Below, in pieces: positions 27,678 to 36,423 of a stretch of DNA of 64,000 nucleotides (position 1 is the first letter of the stretch; the number at the start of each line of letters is the position of its first letter). This DNA is from Streptomyces lavendulae subsp. lavendulae (GTDB lineage: Bacteria; Actinomycetota; Actinomycetes; Streptomycetales; Streptomycetaceae): contig NZ_CP024985.1 of assembly GCF_002803845.1 (NCBI RefSeq), forward strand, positions 1,550,001 to 1,614,000. Reading direction: 5' to 3'. Both the position numbers and the translations under genes were made by a program. Under the pieces are notes generated by a model. That model searched no databases, was not told where the DNA came from, and worked only from the letters and a program-made list of their open reading frames with translations.

Positions 27678-28853
27678 TCAGGAAGCGGCGGCCGCCGTCA
27701 CCGGGAGGGTGACCTCGAAGCGGCAGCCGCCGGGGACGTTGTGGACGGCGGTACGGCCTGCGTGGGCCTCCACGATGCCCCGTACGATCGCCAGCCCCAG
27801 CCCCGCCCCGGCTCCCACCGGGGCCCCGGCTCGGGACCCCGTGCCCGCACCCGGCGCGGGCACCGGCGTACGCGCCACCGCTCCCCGCCAGCCCGTGTCG
27901 AACACCCTCGGCAGGTCCTCCGCCGGGATCCCCCCGCAGCCGTCGGTCACCGACAGCACCACGACCCCGTCGTCCGCCCCGGCATCGGCCGCGATGGCGA
28001 CCGTACCGTCGGCCGGCGTGTGCCGGATGGCGTTGACCAGCAGGTTCGCCAGGACCCGGGACATCTCCTTGGCATCGACCTCCACCGGCACCCGTTCCAC
28101 CGCCTCCCCCACCAGCCGGACCCCGTGCTCCCGCGCCAGCGGGTCCACCCCGGACAGCGCCTCCGCGACGAGGTCGTACAGCGACATCCGGCTCGGGCTC
28201 AGCGCCAGCGCCCCCGCGTGGATGCGCGACAGCTCGAACAGGTCCCCGACCATCGTGTTGAGCCGCTCCACCTCGGTGCGGATCTGCCGGTGGTAGCGGC
28301 CCGGATCGGCGGCCATGCCGTCCTCCAGCGCCTCCGACATCGCCCGCAGCCCGGCCAGCGGGGTCCGCAGGTCGTGCGAGATCCAGGCCACCAGCTCCCG
28401 CCGCGAGGCCTCCAGCGCCCGCTCCCGCTCCCGCGAGGCGGCCAGCCGGTCGCTGGTCGCCGCGAGCTCCCGGGACAGCGCCTCCAGTTCGGCGGTGGTC
28501 TGCCCGGGCGGCGCGGCGAACCGGCCCCCGTCACCGAAGTCCCGTGCGGCCAGCGAGAGTTCCCGGCTCCTGGCCACCACCCACCGGCCCAGCAGCAGCG
28601 CCGTGGCCAGCGAGACCACCGCCGCCATCGCCACCACCAGGGTGACCACGCCGAGGTCGTGCGGGGACAGGAACATGGCCTCGGCCACGGCCAGCGTCCC
28701 GGCCAGCATGGCGGTGACCGTCACCCCGGCGATCACGGCGAGGGAGACGGCGACCGAGCGGCGCCGCACGAGGCGCAGCACGCCCGCGCCCAGCACCCCC
28801 GCGCACGCGGCCCCGCCGAGCGCGAACAGCGCGATGAGCAGCACGTCCTTCAC
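27678..28853 (-). CDS. Two-component sensor histidine kinase
   Basis: A 391-residue membrane kinase. Two N-terminal hydrophobic stretches (about residues 3-25 and 35-85) flank a short outer region, followed by a HAMP-like linker. The H-box is LVAWISHDLRTPLAG (phosphoacceptor His), the N-box is RVLANLLVNAIRHTP, and G-boxes are TDGCGGIPAEDL and AGLGLAIVRGIV. A Gly/Ala/Pro-rich insertion (APGAGTGSRAGAPVGAGAG) sits in the ATP-lid region. Its GTG overlaps the response-regulator stop by 4 nt. The signal is unknown. Confidence 0.93.
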   Translation of the reverse strand: MKDVLLIALFALGGAACAGVLGAGVLRLVRRRSVAVSLAVIAGVTVTAMLAGTLAVAEAMFLSPHDLGVVTLVVAMAAVVSLATALLLGRWVVARSRELSLAARDFGDGGRFAAPPGQTTAELEALSRELAATSDRLAASRERERALEASRRELVAWISHDLRTPLAGLRAMSEALEDGMAADPGRYHRQIRTEVERLNTMVGDLFELSRIHAGALALSPSRMSLYDLVAEALSGVDPLAREHGVRLVGEAVERVPVEVDAKEMSRVLANLLVNAIRHTPADGTVAIAADAGADDGVVVLSVTDGCGGIPAEDLPRVFDTGWRGAVARTPVPAPGAGTGSRAGAPVGAGAGLGLAIVRGIVEAHAGRTAVHNVPGGCRFEVTLPVTAAAAS

Positions 28854-29587
28854 GCCGCCACCGCCCCACCGGGCTCGAAGCGGTAGCCGACGCCCCACAC
28901 CGTCTGGATCAGCAGCGGCCGGGCCGGGTCCTCCTCGATCTTGGCGCGCAGTCTGCGTACGTGCACGGTCACCGTCGACAGGTCCCCGAAGTCCCAGCCC
29001 CACACCTCGCGCATCAGCTCCTCGCGCCCGTGCGCCCGGCCGGGATGCCGCAGGAAGTGCGCGAGGAGGTCGAACTCCCTCAGGGTGAGGGCGAGTTCGG
29101 CGCCGTGGCGGGTGGCCCGGTGGGTCGCGGGGTCGAGCGAGAGCCCGGCGCCGGTCAGCGGCGCGGGCACGGGAGCGGCGCCCGCGGCCCGGCTGCGCCG
29201 CAGGACGGAGGTGACCCGCAGGACCAGCTCGCGCGGGCTGAAGGGCTTGGTGACGTAGTCGTCCGCGCCGACCTCCAGGCCGGTGATCCGGTCGTCCTCG
29301 TCGCCCCGCGCGGTCAGCATGATCACGGGTACGGGTCCGGTCGCGCGCAGCCGCCGGCACACCTCCAGCCCGTCGATCCCGGGCAGCATCAGGTCGAGGA
29401 CGACCAGGTCCGGACGGGCCCGTCCGGCGGCTTCGAGGGCGGCGGGGCCGTCGCCCGCCTCCTCCACGGCGAAGCCGGCCCGCCGCAGGTAACCGGCGAC
29501 GACCTCGGAGACGGTCGGGTCGTCGTCGACGACGAGGATCCGCGCGGGCGCCGTTTCGCGCGGGGGCGCCGCTTCCATGCTGTTCAT
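28850..29587 (-). CDS. OmpR-type response regulator
   Basis: A 245-residue protein. The receiver carries acidic residues in ILVVDDDPTVSE, phospho-acceptor Asp in LVVLDLMLPGIDG, the Thr of MLTARGDEDD and the Lys of YVTKPFSPREL. A winged-helix domain has LTLREFDLLAHFLRHPGR, LMREVWGWDF, TVTVHVRRLRAKIEEDP and VWGVGYRFE. The ATG (MNSME) is chosen because GGGAGG lies 8 nt upstream. It is cotranscribed with the kinase and divergent from the TIGR04282/methyltransferase pair, which it may control. Confidence 0.94.
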   Translation of the reverse strand: MNSMEAAPPRETAPARILVVDDDPTVSEVVAGYLRRAGFAVEEAGDGPAALEAAGRARPDLVVLDLMLPGIDGLEVCRRLRATGPVPVIMLTARGDEDDRITGLEVGADDYVTKPFSPRELVLRVTSVLRRSRAAGAAPVPAPLTGAGLSLDPATHRATRHGAELALTLREFDLLAHFLRHPGRAHGREELMREVWGWDFGDLSTVTVHVRRLRAKIEEDPARPLLIQTVWGVGYRFEPGGAVAA

Positions 29588-29673
29588 GCCCCCAGCCTCC
29601 CATCCCCCGCCCGCCACCGGACCCCCGCCCGGGGCCGCCGGGGGTGACGTCCGCGTTTCGTAAGGAGCTCGGA

Positions 29674-29703
29674 GCCCCGTTCGGGGCCCGGCGTTCCTAC
29701 GGT
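29674..29703 (+). promoter_or_regulatory. Putative leaderless promoter with palindrome
   Basis: GCCCCG-TT-CGGGGC (29674-29687) is followed by TACGGT (29698-29703), a possible -10 element ending 6 nt before the GTG of the TIGR04282 gene. That spacing would put the transcript start at or near the start codon. Confidence 0.4.
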
Positions 29704-29709
29704 GAGGAC

Positions 29710-30378
29710 GTGACCTTGACCGTGAATGCTGATCCCTTCCCGCCCTGCCCGACGACGACCCTGCTGGTGATCGCGAAGGAACCCCTGCCGGGCCGGGTCA
29801 AGACCCGGCTCACCCCGCCGTTCACCCCGGCCGAGGCGGCCGCCCTGGCCGAGGCCTCGCTCGCCGACACCCTGGCCGCCGTCGCCGCGGCCCCCGCCGC
29901 GCGCCGGGTCCTCGTACTCGACGGGCGGCCCGGCCCCTGGCTGCCGCCCGGCTTCGAGGTGCTCCCGCAGTCGGCGGGGACCCTGGACGAGCGTCTCGCC
30001 GCGGCCTTCGGGGCCTGCTCCGGGCCCGCGCTGCTGATCGGCATGGACACCCCGCAGGTCACGCCCGAGCTGCTGACCGTCGGCTGGGACAAATGCGACG
30101 CCTGGTTCGGGCCCGCCGTCGACGGCGGCTTCTGGGCGCTGGGCCTCGCCGAGCCGGACCCCGCGCTGCTGCGCGGGGTGCCGATGTCGGTCCCGGAGAC
30201 GGGCGCCCTCCAGTACGCGCGCCTGCGGGCGGCCGGGCTGCGGACCGGGCGGCTCCCGCTGCTGCGGGACGTGGACACGGCCGAGGACGCCCGGCTGGTG
30301 GCGGCCTCGGCTCCGGCGGGGGCGTTCGCGGCCCGGCTGGCGGCCCTGCCCGGCGGGACGCCGGCGGTGCGGGGGTGA
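29710..30378 (+). CDS. TIGR04282 family glycosyltransferase-like protein (DUF2064)
   Basis: A 222-residue nucleotide-diphospho-sugar transferase-fold protein. LLVIAKEPLPGRVKTRLTPP is the nucleotide loop typical of the family, followed by LDERLAAAFG, the DxD-like GMDTPQV, and AWFGPAVDGGFWALGLA with LRDVDTAEDARLV. Members are annotated as arsenosugar-biosynthesis type glycosyltransferases, though most occur outside arsenic clusters. The downstream methyltransferase overlaps by 4 nt (GTGA), so they form an operon. The acceptor is unknown. Confidence 0.88.
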   Translation: MTLTVNADPFPPCPTTTLLVIAKEPLPGRVKTRLTPPFTPAEAAALAEASLADTLAAVAAAPAARRVLVLDGRPGPWLPPGFEVLPQSAGTLDERLAAAFGACSGPALLIGMDTPQVTPELLTVGWDKCDAWFGPAVDGGFWALGLAEPDPALLRGVPMSVPETGALQYARLRAAGLRTGRLPLLRDVDTAEDARLVAASAPAGAFAARLAALPGGTPAVRG

Positions 30379-31076
30379 CGGCCGCCGCGGCCTGGACCGC
30401 CGACGACCCTTACTCCCTGGCCCTGCGCAGCGGGCGGGGTCCCCTGTACCTGCGGCGGCGGGACGGCTGGCTGCTGCCGCTGGAGGTGGAGCGCTGGTGC
30501 GAGGCTCCCGACGAAGCCGACCGGACCGTGCTCGGGCGCTGCCGCGGGGCGGTGCTCGACATCGGCTGCGGCCCCGGGCGGCTGGTGGCGGCGCTGGCCG
30601 CCAGGGGCCACCGGGCCCTGGGCATCGACGTGAGTCCGGAGGCGGTGGCCCGTACGGCCCGCGCGGGCGGCAGCGCCCTGCACCGGTCGGTCTTCGACTC
30701 CCTTCCCGGCGAAGGGCGTTGGGGCACGGCCCTGCTGATCGACGGGAACATCGGCATCGGCGGCGACCCCGCCGCCCTGCTGGGACGGATGGCCGAGGTC
30801 CTCGCGGCCTCGGGATCTCTGATCGTGGAGTGCGCGGAGGTGGACGTGGACGAGCGCTGCGAGGTCCGGGTCGCGGACGGCCGCGGGGCCCTGGGCACGC
30901 CCTTCGTCTGGGCCCGCGTCGGCGCCGCCGCGCTGACCGCGCACGCCGGGGCGCGGGGGTGGGTCCGCGCGGACCAGTGGACGGTCGCCGGGCGCGTGTT
31001 CGTGGAACTGCGGCGGCGCGCGGGGGCGGTTCCGCGGCCCTCGGACGGACGGCCGGACCGGGCGGTAGGCCCCTGA
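30375..31076 (+). CDS. SAM-dependent methyltransferase
   Basis: A 233-residue class I methyltransferase. The SAM-binding glycine motif is VLDIGCGPGRLVAALAARGH, the acidic ribose-binding residue is in ALGIDVSPEAVA, and motif III is ASGSLIVECAEVDVDERCEV. The GTG overlaps the stop of the TIGR04282 gene. Such pairs are conserved in streptomycetes beside the two-component system, so action on a glycosylated or small-molecule substrate is plausible but unproven. Confidence 0.88.
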   Translation: MTAAAAWTADDPYSLALRSGRGPLYLRRRDGWLLPLEVERWCEAPDEADRTVLGRCRGAVLDIGCGPGRLVAALAARGHRALGIDVSPEAVARTARAGGSALHRSVFDSLPGEGRWGTALLIDGNIGIGGDPAALLGRMAEVLAASGSLIVECAEVDVDERCEVRVADGRGALGTPFVWARVGAAALTAHAGARGWVRADQWTVAGRVFVELRRRAGAVPRPSDGRPDRAVGP

Positions 31077-31272
31077 CCGTCCGGTGCCGTACCCGCGGCG
31101 GGGGGCCGCGCCGGGCCGTTCCCCCTGTTCGGCGGCGCTCGTTGGACTTTCCGCCGAGGGCGTCCGGCGGCCACGGTCCGGACAGCGCATTGCGCGGGGA
31201 GGTGGCGGCGGATTGGATCGGCGGGATCAAGACGGCGGGACCGCTGCCCGGCGTCGACCGGGGGGAAAGCGC

Positions 31273-32655
31273 ATGACCACCACGCCCGACGGCCACACGC
31301 CCTGGCCCGCGGAATTCGTCGACCGCTACTGGGCGGCCGGGTACTGGCGCGGCAACACGCTGGACGACCTGCTGCGCGACCGGGCCCTGCGGTACGGGCC
31401 GCACACCGCGCTCGTGCACGGCGACACCCGTGTCACCTACGCGAACCTGAACCGGCGCGTGGACCGCATGGCCGCCGGAATCCGGTTGCTCGGCCTCCGT
31501 CCCGGCCAACGGGTCCTCGTCCAGCTGCCGAACGTCCCCGAGTTCGTCGTCACCGCGTTCGCGCTGATGCGCGCCGGCGTGGTCCCCGTGTTCGTTCCGC
31601 TCCCGTACCGCGCGGACGGGGTGTCGCACCTCGTCCGCGCCACCCAGGCCGTCGGCTACGTCGCCCCCTCGACGTACCGGGGCTTCGACCACACGGCGAT
31701 GGCCACGGAGATCGCCGCCCGAGAACCCTTCCTGCGGCGGGTGTTCACCCTGGAATCGCCGGACTCCCCGCCCCCGTACGGCGGTGGCTTCACGACCGAC
31801 CCGGCGGGCTGCCACTACTTCCCGCTGGGCTCCGTCGACGCCCCTCCCGGCCCGGCGCTCGCGCCGGGCGCGGACCGGGTGGCCCTCCTGTTCCCGTCCG
31901 GCGGCGGCCCCGCGACGCCCCGGCTCGTTCCGCGCACCCACGAGGCCTACGCCTACCAGGCCCGGGCCGCCGCGGAGGTGGTGTCACTGACCCGGGACGA
32001 CGTGTACCTCGCCGCGCTGCCCGCCGGGTCCGACTTCGTCTTCGGCTGCCCCGGCATCGTCGGGACCCTCTCCGTCGGCGGCACCGTCGTCCTGGCCGAG
32101 GACGCGGATCCCGCCGCGTGCCTTCCGGTCGTCGAACGGGAGCGGGTCACCGTCACATCGCTGTCGCCCGCCGCCGTACGGGCCTGGCTCGACGCGCCCG
32201 GCCCGGCCCGGTGCGACACGAGCAGCCTGCGCCTGGTGCAGGTCGGCGGCGCGCCCCTGGAGCGGGAGACCGCCGAACGGATCGGCCCCGCGTGGGACTG
32301 CCGCCCGCAGCAGGTCTTCGCCATGCCCGAGGGACTGCTCGTCCTGACCCGGCCCGGCGATCCGGACGGGGCCGTGCTCACCACGCACGGCCGCCCGCTC
32401 TCGCCCGGCGACGAGGTCCGCCTGGTCGACGCCGACGGCGAGGACGTGCCCGACGGGGAGAGCGGCGAACTCCTGGTCCGGGGCCCGTACACCGCGCGGG
32501 GCTACTTCCGGGCGCCCGGCGAGAACGCGCGCGCCTTCACCGCCGACGGCCGCCTGCGCACCGGCGTCCGCGCGCGGCGCACCCCGGACGGCAACCTGGT
32601 GGTGGCCGTCCCCGACCGGGCGGAACCGGCCCCCGGAACCCCTCCGGCAGAATGA
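31273..32655 (+). CDS. Truncated aryl-acid adenylating enzyme (DhbE/EntE-like)
   Basis: A 460-residue ANL-superfamily protein related to 2,3-dihydroxybenzoate-AMP ligases: WPAEFVDRYWAAGYWRG, PVFVLPLP-type strands (VPVFVPLPYRADGVSHLVRA) and QQVFAMPEGLLVLTR. The ATP loop, normally SGGTTGxPKLIPRTH, reads FPSGGGPATPRLVPRTH with Lys changed to Arg. The ribose-binding YRTGD motif reads LRTGV, losing the Asp. The C-terminal domain with the catalytic Lys is missing. It is probably inactive as an adenylase. ATG follows GGGGGAAAG. RidA follows after only 4 nt. Confidence 0.8.
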   Translation: MTTTPDGHTPWPAEFVDRYWAAGYWRGNTLDDLLRDRALRYGPHTALVHGDTRVTYANLNRRVDRMAAGIRLLGLRPGQRVLVQLPNVPEFVVTAFALMRAGVVPVFVPLPYRADGVSHLVRATQAVGYVAPSTYRGFDHTAMATEIAAREPFLRRVFTLESPDSPPPYGGGFTTDPAGCHYFPLGSVDAPPGPALAPGADRVALLFPSGGGPATPRLVPRTHEAYAYQARAAAEVVSLTRDDVYLAALPAGSDFVFGCPGIVGTLSVGGTVVLAEDADPAACLPVVERERVTVTSLSPAAVRAWLDAPGPARCDTSSLRLVQVGGAPLERETAERIGPAWDCRPQQVFAMPEGLLVLTRPGDPDGAVLTTHGRPLSPGDEVRLVDADGEDVPDGESGELLVRGPYTARGYFRAPGENARAFTADGRLRTGVRARRTPDGNLVVAVPDRAEPAPGTPPAE

Positions 32656-32659
32656 GGTC

Positions 32660-33052
32660 ATGAACGGCACACGACACCTCATCGGTTCGGGCTCGCCCCT
32701 GGAGCCCGAGATCGGCTTCTCCCGGGCCGTCCGCGTCGGCCCCTACGTGGCGGTCGCCGGCACCGCCCCCATCGGGGACGACGGCGCCACCGTCGGACCG
32801 GGTGACGTCCACGCCCAGACCGTGCGCTGCCTGGACATCGCCGAACGGGCGCTGGAGGCCGCCGGGGCCTCGCTGGACGACGTCGTCCGTACGCGGATCA
32901 TGCTCACGGACGTCACGACGTGGCGGGAGGCGGCGCGGGCGCACGGGGAGCGGTTCGCCTCCGTCCGGCCCGTCACCACCTTCGTCGAGGTGTCCCGTTT
33001 CATCGATCCCGCCTGGCTGGTCGAGGTCGAGGTCGACGCCGTCCTCCCGTAG
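32660..33052 (+). CDS. RidA/YjgF family protein
   Basis: A 130-residue RidA-fold protein. Typical motifs are SPLEPEIGFSRAVRVGPYVA, VAGTAPIGDDG, the trimer-forming ALEAAGASLDDVVRTRIML and a terminal VEVSRFIDPAWLVEVEVDAV. The Arg that binds the substrate carboxylate is in VVRTRIML. RidA proteins hydrolyse reactive enamine/imine intermediates made by PLP enzymes. It is translated immediately after the truncated ligase gene, with GAGG as ribosome site. Confidence 0.9.
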   Translation: MNGTRHLIGSGSPLEPEIGFSRAVRVGPYVAVAGTAPIGDDGATVGPGDVHAQTVRCLDIAERALEAAGASLDDVVRTRIMLTDVTTWREAARAHGERFASVRPVTTFVEVSRFIDPAWLVEVEVDAVLP

Positions 33053-33082
33053 GCCGCCCCGTGCCGGATCCCGCCCGGCCGC

Positions 33083-33895
33083 TCAGACCCGTTCGAAGAC
33101 GTGCGTGTGGCCTATGGACGTGAAACCGCGCCTGGCGTACCAGGTGCGCGGCCAGTCCTGGGTGTCGGCGATCAGGAAGCGGATGCCGCATCCCGCGTCG
33201 GCGGCCCGGCGCAGGGCCGCGTCCAGGACCGCTCCGGCGTGCCCGCGGCCGAGGTGGGCCTCGGCGGTGACCAGGTCCTCGATCTGGGCCGTGCCCGTCC
33301 GCGGGTCCGCGTAGAGGTCGGCCCAGGAGGCTATCTCGCCCTCGCGGGTGCGGGAGCCGATGAACCGTACGAGCTCGGCGCCCCGGCGGCGGCTGCCGCG
33401 CTGGTCGACGAGGGCCCGGACGGTCTCCTCCCCGGCCTCCGGCAGGAAGCCCCGCCAACGCCGGGTCAGCGGGTCCCGCAGCGCGTCGAGTTCCACCTCC
33501 CGGGCGTGCGCGCCGTCGGGGACGGAATCGGTGTGGAGCATGACGAGATAGGACGAGTGCGTGTACCCGGCCCGCGTCAGCCACGGCCCGCAGGCCGTCG
33601 CGGTGTCCTCGTCGAAGACGGAGACCATCCGGTGCTCCAGGTGACCCAGGAGTTCCTCGGCCCGTGCGGGCAGCGCCGCGGGGTCGACGGCCCGCTCGAC
33701 GACGATCTGGTTGGCGGACCAGGTGCGGGCGAAGGCGTCGTCGAGGGCGGCGAACCCGCCCGGGAACTCGACGGTCCGCGCCGCCTGGCGGCGGGCGAAG
33801 GCGGTCAGGAAGGCATTGATCCGAGGAAGTTCGGTGCCCGGTTCGATCGGCTGCGGATGCGGCTGCTGCGGGTGCTGCGTCGGCTCGGTCGGCAT
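33083..33895 (-). CDS. GNAT N-acetyltransferase
   Basis: A 270-residue protein with a Pro/Gln/His-rich start (HPQQPHPQP). The C-terminal GNAT domain runs from about residue 120, with the acetyl-CoA region AQIEDLVTAEAHLGRGHAGA and VLDAALRRAADAG, then WYARRGFTSIGHTHVF. The N-terminal half resembles a degenerate first GNAT-like repeat. Substrate unknown. Confidence 0.82.
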   Translation of the reverse strand: MPTEPTQHPQQPHPQPIEPGTELPRINAFLTAFARRQAARTVEFPGGFAALDDAFARTWSANQIVVERAVDPAALPARAEELLGHLEHRMVSVFDEDTATACGPWLTRAGYTHSSYLVMLHTDSVPDGAHAREVELDALRDPLTRRWRGFLPEAGEETVRALVDQRGSRRRGAELVRFIGSRTREGEIASWADLYADPRTGTAQIEDLVTAEAHLGRGHAGAVLDAALRRAADAGCGIRFLIADTQDWPRTWYARRGFTSIGHTHVFERV

Positions 33896-34046
33896 GGGCC
33901 GAGCCTAGGCATCCGCTCCCCGCTCCCGCCTCCGATTTCCGGCTCATCGACGCCGCCCGGGCGCCGTCCCTCCGCGTCCCGCGCCGGGGCCCGGGACGCC
34001 CCGAGGGGTCTCGTCCCGGGCCGCGGCGCGGGCGGGTGGGCGGTGC

Positions 34047-34892
34047 TCAGCCGATGTGGAAGGAGTCCCCGTAGACCTTCCAGTCGAGCGGGGTGTTGAG
34101 GTTCAGGTTGCCCTTCTTCAGGAAGACCCGCTGCGCGGTGTCGACGCGGCTGGTGTCGCTGTGTGCCTCCTCCTGCTTCATCGCCCAGACGCGGGCGTCG
34201 AGGAAGGCGTTCAGCCAGGTGGTCTCGTTGCCGCCCTGGGCCGGGGGCTTGGCCTTGGTGAGGGCCCGCTTGCGGATGTTGCGGAAGCTGGTGGAGTCGC
34301 TTCCGTCGCCGTGCATCACTATGGCGTCGTAGTAGATGAACTGCCCGAGGGTGCCGACGCCGTCGCTCTTGCCCTGGCCGACGGCGGGGTTGAAGTAGAC
34401 GCGGTCGCGCTCGTGGTCCTGCGCCTTCTTGAACTCGGCGTCGGTGGCGGCCTTGGCCCAGTCCTTGGTGAAGTTGGGGTCGAGGCCGGCGTGCGAGTCG
34501 CCGCCGTTGACCTTGCGCAGGGCGGGCAGGTACTTGGCGAGCACGTTGCCCGGCTTGACCTGCGTGTAGTACTCGACGAGGTCGAGCATGTCGCCGGTGC
34601 CGGAACAGAACCCGATGATGCCGGCGGTGTAGCCGCGCCCGTCGCGTATGTCCTCGATGTACTTGTACTGCGCCTTCCAGTCCAGCGAGGAGTTCTCCGC
34701 GCTGGAGACGATCTGCATGGCGATGTCCTTCTTCGCCGGGTCGTCGAGCCCGGTCGCCGCCGCCGCGGCGGGGGAGGCCGCGGCCGGGGCCGCCGCCGGG
34801 GTGGCGGTGGCGTGCGCGGCGACGGGGGCGGCGAGGAGCGCGGCGCCGAGCAGGGCGCCGATCGTCATGGTCTTGCGGCGGGGAGTGAACAC
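34047..34892 (-). CDS. csnA: Chitosanase, glycoside hydrolase family 46
   Basis: A 281-residue secreted enzyme. The signal region is RRKTMTIGALLGAALLAAPVAAHA, followed by an Ala/Pro spacer and then the GH46 domain of about 235 residues. AMQIVSSAENSSLDWKAQY holds the general-acid Glu and YIEDIRDGRGYTAGIIGFCS the catalytic Asp; GDSHAGLDPNFTKDW and QFIYYDAIVMHGDG are further signatures. It cleaves chitosan outside the cell. The GTG start follows GGAGG by 5 nt. A 15-nt palindrome 40 nt upstream matches the type of operator reported for CsnR control. Confidence 0.95.
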   Translation of the reverse strand: MFTPRRKTMTIGALLGAALLAAPVAAHATATPAAAPAAASPAAAAATGLDDPAKKDIAMQIVSSAENSSLDWKAQYKYIEDIRDGRGYTAGIIGFCSGTGDMLDLVEYYTQVKPGNVLAKYLPALRKVNGGDSHAGLDPNFTKDWAKAATDAEFKKAQDHERDRVYFNPAVGQGKSDGVGTLGQFIYYDAIVMHGDGSDSTSFRNIRKRALTKAKPPAQGGNETTWLNAFLDARVWAMKQEEAHSDTSRVDTAQRVFLKKGNLNLNTPLDWKVYGDSFHIG

Positions 34893-34931
34893 AGGTCCTC
34901 CGTACGGTGGTTGAGCCTGCCTCGACTTCAT

Positions 34932-34946
34932 TAGGAAACTTTCCTA
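34932..34946. promoter_or_regulatory. CsnR-like operator upstream of chitosanase
   Basis: TAGGAAA-C-TTTCCTA is a perfect palindrome with a one-base centre in the csnA/sigK intergenic region. Streptomycete chitosanase genes are known to be controlled by the ROK-family repressor CsnR through an AGGAAA/TTTCCT palindrome. No csnR gene is in this window. Confidence 0.65.
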
Positions 34947-35030
34947 CCAGACATCCGGGGTGGCCGACACCCCCCGCGGAAGAAGTCCGGAGGAGACCAA
35001 TCCGCCCGGGCGGCGGCTCCGAAGTCCTCC

Positions 35031-35702
35031 ATGACCGACGCAGCCACCGTCCCGGAGGACCGCCATGACCCGTACGCGACGCCGCCCCGCAGGTCACGGC
35101 CGGAGGGGGCCCGCGTGAGGCGGCCGATCCCCTTCGGCACACCGCAGGAACGGTCCGCCCCCGACCTCCCCGGGATCATGGAACACGTCGCCCGCGGCGA
35201 CCAGGACGCCTTCGCCGCGCTCTACGACGTGATCGCGGGCCCCGTCCACGGGATCGTCGTCAAGGTCCTGCGGGACCGGGCGCAGTCCGAGGAGGTCACC
35301 CAGGAGGTCCTGATCGAGGTCTGGCGCCAGGCTCCGCGCTACCGCCCCGACAAGGGCACCGTCATGACCTGGGTGCTGACCATCGCGCACCGGCGCGCGG
35401 TGGACCGGGTCCGTTCGGCCCAGGCCGCGACCGCCCGCGAACAGGACACGGCGGCGCGCGAACACGCCCGCCCCTACGACGAGGTGAGCGAGCAGGTGGA
35501 GATCCGGCTGGAGGGGGAACAGGTGCGCCGCTGTGTGCGCGGGCTGACCGAACTCCAGCGCCAGGCCGTCAGCCTGGCCTACTACGGGGGGCTCACGTAC
35601 CGGGAGGTCGCCGAGACCCTCCAGACCCCGCTGCCCACGGTCAAGACACGGCTGCGCGACGGGCTGATCCGGCTGCGCGACTGCATGGGGGTCACGGCAT
35701 GA
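35031..35702 (+). CDS. sigK: ECF RNA polymerase sigma factor, SigK type
   Basis: A 223-residue ECF sigma factor. Region 2 runs from GDQDAFAALYDVIAGPVHG to VTQEVLIEVWRQAPRYRPDK and TVMTWVLTIAHRRAVDRVRS. Region 4 is LTELQRQAVSLAYYGGLTYR then VAETLQTPLPTVKTRLRDGL. About 45 extra disordered residues precede region 2. The anti-sigma gene follows with a 4-nt overlap, which is the SigK/RskA arrangement. A CATCCG element (34952-34957) is reminiscent of SigK-type -35 boxes and could give autoregulation. Confidence 0.93.
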   Translation: MTDAATVPEDRHDPYATPPRRSRPEGARVRRPIPFGTPQERSAPDLPGIMEHVARGDQDAFAALYDVIAGPVHGIVVKVLRDRAQSEEVTQEVLIEVWRQAPRYRPDKGTVMTWVLTIAHRRAVDRVRSAQAATAREQDTAAREHARPYDEVSEQVEIRLEGEQVRRCVRGLTELQRQAVSLAYYGGLTYREVAETLQTPLPTVKTRLRDGLIRLRDCMGVTA

Positions 35703-36418
35703 GCCGCACGAGAACCGGCACCGAGCAGCTGCACTCGCTCTCCGGGGCCTACGCCCTGAACGCGCTGGACCGGGCCGAACGGGACGCGTTCGAGCGGCAC
35801 TTGGAGCAGTGCCCGCAATGCGCGCAGGACGTAAGGGAGTTCGCGGCGACGGCCGCCCGGCTCGGCGCGGGAGTGGCACTGCCCGCCCCACCGGGGATGC
35901 GGGCGGCTGTCCTGGGCCGCATCGACGGGGTCCGGCAGCTGCCGCCGGCCCGCCGGGGCATCGCCACCCTGCGCCGACGGGCCCTGCCGCTGGCGCTCGC
36001 GGCCTGCCTGACCGGGGTGCTGGCCCTCGGCGGGACCGCGGTGTGGGAACACCAGCGGGCCCGGCAGTCGGCCGAGGCGCTCCAGGACCTGACGGCGGTA
36101 CTGGCCGCGCCGGACGCCCGTACGGTGATCAGGCGGTCGGCGTCCGGTGCCACGGCGACGGTGGTGGCCTCACCGTCCCGGGACCGGGCGGCCTTCCTCG
36201 GCTCCGGGCTGCCGACGGCCCCGGAGGGGCGGACCTACCAGCTGTGGCTGGCCGACGGGGGCACGATGCGGCCGGCGGGACTCATGAGCGGCGACGGCGC
36301 CTCCGTCCTGACGGCCCCCATCGGCCGCGCGACGGCGGTCGGCCTGACCCTGGAACCCACGGGCGGCTCCCCCGCCCCGACCGGCCCTCCGCTCCTCCTC
36401 GTCCCCCTCCCCCACTGA
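35699..36418 (+). CDS. rskA: RskA-family anti-sigma factor
   Basis: A 239-residue membrane protein. The N-terminal zinc-type anti-sigma domain has LHSLSGAYALNALDRAERDA then FERHLEQCPQCAQDVREF (His...Cys-x2-Cys). A single span ALPLALAACLTGVLALGGT (about residues 98-116) is followed by the extracytoplasmic RskA domain with TYQLWLADGG and GRATAVGLTLEP. It holds SigK inactive and, by analogy, is released by regulated proteolysis. The ATG overlaps the sigK stop. Confidence 0.93.
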   Translation: MSRTRTGTEQLHSLSGAYALNALDRAERDAFERHLEQCPQCAQDVREFAATAARLGAGVALPAPPGMRAAVLGRIDGVRQLPPARRGIATLRRRALPLALAACLTGVLALGGTAVWEHQRARQSAEALQDLTAVLAAPDARTVIRRSASGATATVVASPSRDRAAFLGSGLPTAPEGRTYQLWLADGGTMRPAGLMSGDGASVLTAPIGRATAVGLTLEPTGGSPAPTGPPLLLVPLPH

Positions 36419-36423
36419 CCCCG

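Noticed and set aside
30375..32655. Siderophore biosynthetic cluster
   Set aside because: Only one truncated adenylating enzyme is present; no isochorismate synthase, dehydrogenase, carrier or NRPS genes lie nearby.
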